A stretch of DNA of 64,000 bases from the NCBI GenBank assembly GCA_015178975.1, contig WHVD01000008.1, positions 434,001 through 498,000 of the forward strand, read 5' to 3'. The position numbers and the translations under genes were made by a program. Of the stretch, positions 56,540 through 64,000 are shown one piece after another (position 1 is the first letter of the stretch; every line of letters begins with the position of its first letter). The notes beneath the pieces are model-generated. The model searched no databases. It saw only the letters and a program-made list of their open reading frames with translations, and had not been told where the DNA came from. The DNA is from Hysterangium stoloniferum. Its lineage: Eukaryota > Basidiomycota > Agaricomycetes > Hysterangiales > Hysterangiaceae.

Positions 56540-57000
56540 GTACGTGCTCCGAGAGTTGAGAGTTTTTCAGACTGAGCTTTTTCCTATCACGGGCTGAAGG
56601 ACATCAGGCAAGTCAAGAACGTCTTTCTTGAAAGCTTGAGATTTTAATTCGTTCAGTCCTATAATATATGCCATGCATTTCCTGATTGGAATTCTATGTC
56701 ATTGTTGGTTATACAAAGTACCACGAATCCTTGGTCACGACATCAGTCTTGGCAACCTGATGTTTCGACGTGAAAGTAATCAAATATCTGGTGTATTAAA
56801 CGGCTTTGATCTCGCATTCTACATCGATGGGACGGGAAGTCATCCACCATCCAAATAGCAGACGGGAACTCGGCATTTTATGGCGATTGATTTGGCTAAT
56901 CTGTTGGAATATTTGATCGGTGTCGCTTCCTTGGAGCGGCACTTTTTGGCGCTATTCTTAGAGATCGCAAGGAACGTACCCATGGACGGGATGTGAAAGT
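56540..57000 (+). pseudogene. FunK1 kinase fragment
   Basis: Reads DRYVLRELRVFQTELFPITG, then after decayed sequence PRILGHDISLGNLMFRRES, NQISGVLNGFDLAFYIDG and, in another frame, QTGTRHFMAIDLANLLEYL. These are the subdomains around the catalytic loop (HRDIS..N here GHDIS..N), the metal-binding loop (usually DFD/DWD, here GFD) and the activation segment of FunK1. The catalytic Arg of HRD is lost and the frame shifts after HPPSK, so it is dead. A second relic of the same segment is at about 27985-28060. Confidence 0.75.
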
Positions 57001-57925
57001 CTTCGGGCGAGGTTTGCCTATACCGTCATTCGTGACGAAATCTTAAACGCTTGCCTTCGATGCTATTTTCAGCTGAGCTTCAGGGATAATTTAATTTATT
57101 CGTACCGTTGTAGCGATCACGCATGAGTCCTCGCAGTGTTCTCCTATGTGTATTATATTAATTTACATTCATATATGACGTAGGATCATGGAAAATCAAT
57201 ACAAGCGGCGTGGAATATTGACAAGTGAGCGCCCAAAGTTACTTTCGTTAGTTCTTGTCACACACCGTCACACGCACAATCTTACGGCATTATGTCACGG
57301 CGATGCAGCCCTGTAGTCAGCAACTAGCAATAAAATATATAACACCGAATGAAACTGCAAGCGAGGAAATAATGAGGGCGAGAGTAAGAGTAAGAGAGTG
57401 TGAGAAAGAAAGGGAAAAAAAAAGTGGTTTCAATATCGTATCGTAAGCATCATAACCGAGAACCGTTCATGTATGTATCTTATATGAGTCTGAAAATCAA
57501 TCGAGGATAGATGCGAGGCGATCGGATGGGATGGGATGATGATAGAGTAGGATAGGATAGGACATGGAAAGAGTAGCATGTGGACTTAGGAGAGAAGAAA
57601 GGCCGTGTTGTAGGGTTGAAGTTTCGAGATGGGAAGGAAAAGAAGAAATGGAACCGGGATATGCAAAGGTGATAGCATGCGCTGGAAGAGTAAAAATGTC
57701 CAAGTAATGCTGTGCAGGTGTCGTCGTCTTTTCACGTCTTCGCCGCATCGCGCCGGAACACCATATCACTCTTGACGCCGCCCCACCAACTCCACACCAA
57801 ACCGGCTCTGCCCCACCACTCCCTACTCACGCTACCACACCGCGCCTACAATCCCGCTTCCTCGCCCCGCCCCAAACCAACCAACCCCCACCTTTCCCCA
57901 CACACCTCCACCCACCCCGAACCGC

Positions 57926-59367
57926 TTACAAAAGCACGCAATTCCCCCTCCTCTTCGATCCACCCGCCTTACGATTCAATAAAGCCGCGCGAGTAGCATA
58001 CTGGAAGACCTCGCGGACGCCCTCGCCTGTTTTGGCACTGCATTCGAGGTAGGACTTTGCGCCTATTTTTTGGGAGACGGCCATACCCTATGGGGAAGAG
58101 GAAACTCCATGAGTACATGTGCGGACGCAGGGAACGGGAGAGGGAATGTTACGTTCAAAAGAAGGTGAAACGAAAGAGAGTGAGACAGCGAAGGGGTGCA
58201 AGACGGTGGAAAGGTGGAAGCATCAAGGAAGGCAAACGGGAAGATAGGAAAAGGAAGGCGAAAGTAGCAGAGTATTAAATGGATATGAGGAGGAATCAAA
58301 CAGCAGGCATGTGAGAAAAGGAGAAAAGCAAGCACGTTTCACGAAGTGGTCGATGATCAGGCACAGGAAATGAAGGGCAATGAACAAATTTATCCATTAC
58401 CCTTGATCCCTGGTCAGATCTCACCTTCCCTTCATGGCTTGCCAGATCCGTTTAATCACTATCCTTTGCTCAGCTGTCGAGAGGTGATTTGAATGGAATG
58501 AGAGTGAGGGGGCAGATGAAGGGGTATTGATGCATATCAGAAATCAGGGGGAATATGATGGGCACCATGGACGCAGGGTGCAGCGTGACAGGTCGAAGAA
58601 CAGGATTAACAGAGTAGATAGGAGCAAAGTGCGCTGAAAGGGCACAATGGGACACAAGAAGGAAAAAAGGAAGGAGAAAAAGGCGAGAGAAAAGGCGAGA
58701 AGAAGTTTGCTCACCTCCTCCGGGGTAACGGGTCTCTGGCTTGTCTTCCTCAACTCTTCAATTGTCCTAGGATCGCGCCTCAAATCCTTCTTGCAGCCAA
58801 CAAGGATAATGGGCAACCCGCTGCAAAAGTGCATGACCTCTGAAATCCACTATAAAAAAGGCAACCGCAAGTCAGTGACAGCTCAAGCTTGACGATAGCA
58901 ACAGCGATACACACTTTCTCCTGGACGTTATCAAGCGAATCCGGACTGTCGACAGCAAAGCAGATGAGGATGACGTGGGAGTCGGGGTAAGACAGCGGCC
59001 TGAGACGGTCATAGTCTTCCTGGCCTGCGGTATCCCATAGCGCAAGCTCCACATGTTTACCGTCGACTTCAACGTCTGCGACGTAGTTTTCGAAAACGGT
59101 GGGTACGTATACCTATAGACGCCATTGAGGCAATCGTGAGCGAAAGTGATAATGATAGGCGATAGATAGCGTAACTACGAGGGATGTGCAAATCTTACCT
59201 CTGGGAATGTGCCTTTGGAAAAGACTATAAGCAAACATGTCTGTGCAACGCAATGATCAGCACCAATAACACCATCACCGACAGCGGGCGCAAGGCCGTC
59301 CTCGTCGACGTACCTTCCCACAAGCTCCATCCCCTACAATAACAAGCTTCCTGCGGATCTCAGACAT
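57926..59367 (-). CDS. RHO1: RHO1 small GTPase
   Basis: Rho-family GTPase that in fungi controls beta-1,3-glucan synthase, the cell-wall-integrity kinase pathway and actin polarity at the plasma membrane. Exons 59367-59314, 59240-59199, 59112-58915, 58849-58715 and 58087-57926 give 196 residues, the usual size, with phase agreement at every junction. P-loop GDGACGK; switch I with [18 protein letters not shown]; switch [27 protein letters not shown] (usually NKxD) and ECSAKTG base-binding motifs; C-terminus [12 protein letters not shown], a polybasic stretch plus CaaL box for geranylgeranylation. Start is fixed by [14 protein letters not shown]. Intron 4 (627 bp) is about ten times longer than the other introns in the window. 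This is the one clearly conserved housekeeping gene here. Confidence 0.97.
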
Positions 59368-60776
59368 GGATAGTTCTGAAAGAATACGGAAAGGAGATGT
59401 AGTATGTATATATGAATGAATAGGACAAGTGTTTTAGAACTCGTTCAGAAAACGTCGACCTTTCAAGCTTGTGAAACTGCGGATGGCGGTCGCTCGACAA
59501 CTGACAACGTGTGGTGTGCGGACTTGGGCGGACTCTGAATTTGGTTCCTTCTGGTGCACAGCCTTTTTCTGCGCATAGTCTTTCTCCACAAATAGAGCCG
59601 GCGAGCACGTAGATGCCTGATGAAAACAAAGTACTATACGCATATATGTATCAGGCGATATTCGACAAGAATCGCTTTCACCCTGCCCCCGTGAAAAATT
59701 TATTAATTTTGTCTGTAAGACATGCTCAACTAACTCCGAGTCGACCGAGCAACCGGTGCAAAGACCGGAAATCACACAACCCCGACGAGAAACAAGGAGC
59801 GGTGTCGATCGATATTTTGGTTGTGCATGAGTAGATGTTTCGTATGATTGATATCTCAATCCCACGGCAATGGAACTCTTCATGCCCGCAACATGTAATT
59901 GTAGTACAAAAAAAAATGCAGTTCGCAATGCAATTGAAATGTCGACACATGGAAACATGATGAGCCCCTGCACATGCGTGGTCATGTTCAGTTGTGTTCA
60001 GATTGGTTCGAGGTATGCAACGGCAACGGTAGGAGGGAAGATGTCATACCCTCCGAATCAATTAAGGACTTATCGATGCATCATCCGTGTGGTTGTCCGA
60101 TTTTCTGAACCTCTCTATCACAAATTCGAAAAATATGCTTAATATAAGGGGAAATTGTAATCATTGCCACAACCCATTCAATGAAGAGGGAGAATTCATC
60201 AGTGACATTTTAAATATTTACTTACAAAAGTCCCCATACAAAACTGTAAGTATTCTTACCCATGAATATCCTAATACCAACCAATAGGTCAGTGAAGTAC
60301 ATGCATACATATTGTTACAAAAGCCACAATCACACAACTATGGAGTTTGGACAGACCAGATGAGATTCAACAATACCTTGATGCATGTTATGTCAGTGCA
60401 CATGAGTCTTTCTGGCAATTGATGTGCAATGAAATCCATACCAGGTTCCTGCAGTAATGGCACTTTCTGTACATCTCCCTGGGGAAAACACTGTAATTTT
60501 TATGGTAATCAAGGTCCAAGGATCTCATTAGCTATAATGGATAGCAGGTATGGGAGACATTGTATATGGATATTCCTGAGTACTTCACATTTTTACCCCT
60601 AAATCATGGAAGCCATGTCAAAGTGGTTTTGCCATGGGCCATGTATATTTTGCCAATCCTGCCAGTGGTGAAAGATTCCACCTCCATAATTGCTCACTGT
60701 TGCTAAGGGGGCCACCTCATTTCAAGACTTGAGGACTTATCAGGGTGAGACTTATACCACATTTCAACAAGCCATA
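59368..60776. other. Upstream region of RHO1 and spacer, no gene seen
   Basis: Contains the presumptive RHO1 promoter. Frames on both strands (for example 59434-59985 minus) overlap and lack family motifs. CpG is well represented near RHO1 and falls toward the copia element. Confidence 0.5.
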
Positions 60777-61006
60777 TGTTAAATAAGAAATCTTATAGCA
60801 TTGTAACTGTCTCATATATTGTAATAATGGACTATCATAACTATACAGTAGTAGTATCATATATATACATTTTCTCAATTACATAGGCACTGGGAGAGTC
60901 AGGGAGATATGCCCAAGAACAAAGGGCAGAAGAACCTTTATGTCTCAGGTCATATTGCCCCCTGATCGGGAGAAAGCAGCAACAGTGTTTTCCTCACCTT
61001 CCAACA
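60777..61006 (-). repeat. 3' LTR of the copia element
   Basis: Plus strand TGTTAAATAAGAAATC ... CACCTTCCAACA, 230 bp, TG..CA ends in either orientation, immediately followed by the polypurine tract of the minus-strand element. The matching 5' LTR is outside the window. Confidence 0.75.
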
Positions 61007-61104
61007 CTCCTCCTCACCTATGATTTTCTACTGCTGCCCTAATGTAGACCAAGCAATTTTTGTAGTCACATGAATTGTGGACCTTAGTAAATATGTCAGC
61101 TACA

Positions 61105-64000
61105 TTATCTTTTGTAGAAATATACATACTTTAGTGCCAATTCATTTGATCCAGTACATTCCTGAAGGAAATGGTACTTAATATCTATATGTTTGACTCG
61201 ATTGTGTAGTAGTGGGTCTTCTGAGAGGCATATGGCTGCATTGTTATCACAGTGGATCATAGTGGGACCATTCATGGATATATTGATGCCTTCTAGTAAT
61301 GTCCATAGCCATGCATTTTCCTTTGCTGCAGAGAAGGCAACTATATACTCTGCCTCACATGATGATGCAGCCACTGTTTTCTGTTTTCTGGCAGACCAAG
61401 ATAAAATGCCCAAACCTAAAGAAAAAGTGAACCCCCCCCCACACTGCAACACATATGTATCAGGGCAATTGGCCCAGTCAGAATTGCTGTACCCATGGAG
61501 GGTAAGGGGGTTGAGCCACCAAATTGGAGCTGTAGGTCCTAGGTACCCTTGAGATATCAGATGACATGAACAGTGGCATTCCAATGTGTGAAGGAATAAC
61601 AGTTGAGGAATTGGGAAAGTTGTTGTACAGCATAGGAGCTGTCTGGGCATGTCAAGATGGCCAGGTAAAGGAGAGATTTGGCAAGGGAATGATAAGGGAA
61701 CTTGGCAATGGACAATTTTTCATCTGCAGAGAGAGTTGCATGATCCACACGGCACACTTTGAGGCCTGGGGCCATGGGTATGGAGAGAGGGGTAGCATTG
61801 CTCTGCCCAAATTGGGCAACAATACAGTCCCCACACTAATTTCCACACCCAGTCTTTCTTCCCCACCTCCTCAAACCTTCAGGTTGAAACATGTATTGTC
61901 TCCTCCTCTGGGAGGAGTCCATACAGGAAAGCAGTCTTAATGTTAATCTGTTGTGCATCCCAACCCAGATGAGCCTCAATGTGGAGCAATATATGCCAAG
62001 ACTCCATGAGAGCTGTAGGAGAGGTAGTTTTGCTGTAATCATGGCCATCAAGCCCTGAACGATAAGGTGGGTCTTTTGCCAGTAGACTATGCCATTGGCA
62101 TCCCATTTGACATGGAAGACTGGCTTCCTTCAGTGAATTTTCTTGCCAGTGGGGACTTCTGATTGTGGGACTAAAATGTAGACCCCCATTTATTTAAGGG
62201 AGTTCAGCTCATCTTGAAAACTCTTACACCAATCTGAGCCATAGGTAGAAGACTGGGCCTCCTCCCAAGTGTGTGGGTCAGGTTCAAAATCATCCAGGGG
62301 AGTGGCTCTATCCAGATTGGAGATGGCTGCCAGTATATCCTCCTGATGAGAAGGGGCAAGAGTTGTGGTTGGTATGTTGGGGGCAGATGGACCGGCAGCA
62401 AGCTCAGTCTGCTGATGAAGGTGTTGTTTGTATGTCTTGGTGACATTGTGGCCTCTGGGACTGAACACGAACTGCACTATCTAGGGAGTGCTGGATAGCC
62501 ATTTCCAACCATGAGGGATGATCGACAGGCCACTGCAGTAGTCATGTGGACTGGCAGACTGTGTTAAGAGTTGTGCACAGAGCTTATCAGAGGGTTTCTG
62601 GAGAAACCTGCGGGAAAGCCAGTAGGACTTGGCTTCAGCTTATAGGCTGCACCCTCACGAGATCATGTCATCCAATTTCAGACAGGTGGATGGGAATCCC
62701 GGGGAGTCTGGGAGTAGTTGGTGGGTTGTGAGGTTGGAGGGTTGACTGCAGGAATCCCATGGAAGTCGAGGGGCCAGGCAGAGATGAGTTAGAGGTCAAG
62801 TGATAGATAGGTTGGAGGTTAAGTGGGCTCCAATGAGGTAAATAATGGTGTGTTTCAAAGAGGAGATTAGAGTGGAAAATGTACTGAGATTACTGGGGAG
62901 AATCTAAGCTGATTTTCTCACTGGATTGTATGTACAACATCTGCCAGACTATATAGACTGTGGAATGTATGTCATACCAAATCCAGTAATAATGAAATCT
63001 AAACTAGTAAACATGAAATGAGATGAGTAAACACCAGATTTGGTGTTAGGAATGGAATGGAGCGGAGTGGAGTCTGAAATGTGACAGGTCATTAGATCAT
63101 AACAGGAATGGGGCAGGAGCAGAGTCTAAAACGTGACAGGTCATTTGACCATAACAGGAATGGGGCTCAGTTAGAGAGCTGTCAGTTTTCTAAGCAGAGT
63201 CCAGTGACTGGTATGTGGGACAGGGTCAGAGATAGACAGGTACAGGTTCCGGTGGGTATTCCAGTGATTGATACATGAAGTAATGAAGGTTGAGTATGGA
63301 CAGGTCTGATGTCTGGAGTCCAGCAGGTATTCTGGTAAACTGATGACTGGTGCATGTAGGGTGTGGGTGCATATAAGTTAGTGCCTGGAGTCTGGCATGT
63401 TTTCCGGTTGTAACAGACTGGGTCTGGCACTGGCATGGCAGGAGGGGTGACAGCCTCCATATTGTCAGTATTTGGGTTGTCTGGTAAGGAAGGGGGTGAT
63501 AATTCACCCATTGGGATGATGTTATCAGAAGGCTCAAGGTGTTGTATTTGTGGTGCCATAGAAATAGATGGTGATGGTAGCACCGACAAGGGAGTGGTGT
63601 ACTCATCAGTGGTCGGGGGTCGAAGCCCCCCTTCATGGCTTTCAATGAACCTAATGTGAAAGAGACTAAAATCTACTGTGACCTATAGCAACGATAACTC
63701 TTGGATTCTGAGTCATAACCCAGTAGTGTACACCCCACAAATCACTCATATATTTTGGGGTTGTGCTTGTTTAGGATTAGGACAAATGCACAGCATCCAA
63801 TTTCCCACAGGTGGGAGAGGTTGGGTGGTCGCCTGTTCCATAGTTCCCAAGGGGTCTTTCCCTGTAATGCTTTAGATGTGGTTCAAACATGTAAGTATGC
63901 AGAGGTGCAATAGAATTCATCCCAAAATTGGGGGGGCAGACCTGCATAAATACACATGCTCTGTGCCTTTCCCGTTAGTGTACAATGCATCTGTTCAACT
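61105..64000 (-). pseudogene. Copia pol remnant (integrase end, RT, RNase H)
   Basis: From right to left: AQSMCIYAGLPPQFWDEFYC and TPWELWNRRPPNLSHL (integrase C-terminal region); GYDSESKSYRCYR; linker with PLSTPLP-type sequence to 63416; after the solo LTR, EEAQSSTYGSDWCKSFQDEL and MDVKTAFLNG-like INIKTAFLYGLLPEEETIHV (RT fingers); then directly MAPGLKVCRVDHATLSADEK, FPYHSLAKSLLYLAILTCPD (RT connection) and RNase H: GYSNSDWANCPDTYV, SSCEAEYIVAFSAAKE, IHCDNNAAICLSEDPL, HIDIKYHFLQE. The RT catalytic YVDD region is missing between about 61.80 and 61.85 kb, and frameshifts are present, so it is not autonomous. Confidence 0.85.
62562..63415. repeat. Solo LTR with TSD GACTG, inside the copia pol
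   Basis: Starts TGTTAAGAGTTGTGCACAG and ends CCGGTTGTAACA; GACTG at 62557-62561 and 63416-63420. Same family as 17675-18424, about 100 bp longer. Confidence 0.92.

Larger units (their letters stand above)
60777..64000 (-). mobile_element. Ty1/copia retrotransposon, minus strand, 5' part outside the window
   Basis: 3' LTR at 60777-61006, then a purine tract (AGGTGAGGAGGAG on the minus strand), RNase H, degenerate RT, the linker after integrase, and the end of integrase reaching 64000. Gag, most of integrase and the 5' LTR are presumably beyond the right edge. A solo LTR (62562-63415) sits inside it. Confidence 0.88.

Noticed and set aside
59434..59985. 183-codon minus frame upstream of RHO1
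   Set aside because: No family motif, overlapped by other frames on both strands, and lies in the presumptive RHO1 promoter/5' region.
1..64000. tRNA genes
   Set aside because: I scanned for A- and B-box-like pairs with a cloverleaf and found none I could support.

Overview
This window comes from a filamentous fungus, almost certainly an Agaricomycete (Basidiomycota). Protein-coding genes are split by many short GT..AG introns of about 45-65 bp. The gene families are typical of mushroom-forming fungi: hydrolase-NACHT-TPR STAND proteins, FunK1 kinases, the QADNTDPRKK-type C2H2 zinc-finger family and a CVLL-ended RHO1 GTPase. Most of the 64 kb is transposable elements, many nested and many bounded by target-site duplications (TSDs) readable in the sequence. 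All coordinates and splice sites were read by eye; no alignment or database search was run.

Layout. 0.1-2.2 kb: 3'-truncated NACHT gene. 2.3-5.7 kb: a Tc1-type element and a second Tc1-like element broken up by LTR insertions. 6.3-7.1 kb: solo LTR. 8.0-18.4 kb: three insertions in one old repeat, within 17 bp of original sequence: a Tc1 element, an 8.03-kb palindromic element with CACTG ends, and a solo LTR. The 8-kb element carries GC-rich captured host-gene pieces, one with a CBM21 signature, and dense subterminal repeat arrays. 21.0-25.5 kb: apparently intact hydrolase-NACHT-TPR gene. 28.8-30.2 kb: decayed antisense 28S and 18S rDNA. 30.3-31.5 kb: gag/protease relic. 32.0-33.6 kb: Tc1 element. 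33.7-35.9 kb: FunK1 kinase with three in-frame stops. 37.2-40.2 kb: degenerate GCM/MULE-like transposase-type gene. 40.4-43.3 kb: pogo-type element beside a telomere-like repeat. 43.8-44.5 kb: solo LTR. 46.6-50.0 kb: one Tc1 element nested inside another. 50.2-52.5 kb: short-LTR, non-autonomous, copia-like element. 53.5-55.8 kb: putative fusion of an Agaricomycete unknown family with a C2H2 zinc-finger protein. 56.6-57.0 kb: FunK1 fragment. 57.9-59.4 kb: intact RHO1. 60.8-64.0 kb: Ty1/copia element on the minus strand, interrupted by a solo LTR and running off the right edge.

How it fits together. RHO1 is the only clear housekeeping gene. The NACHT genes, FunK1 copies and C2H2 gene are lineage-expanded accessory families. 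The rDNA relic has lost CpG, and stops in FunK1, a Tc1 transposase and the pogo transposase are consistent with C-to-T change, suggesting methylation-linked or RIP-like decay. The captured segments in the 8-kb element stay GC- and CpG-rich, so they look younger or protected.
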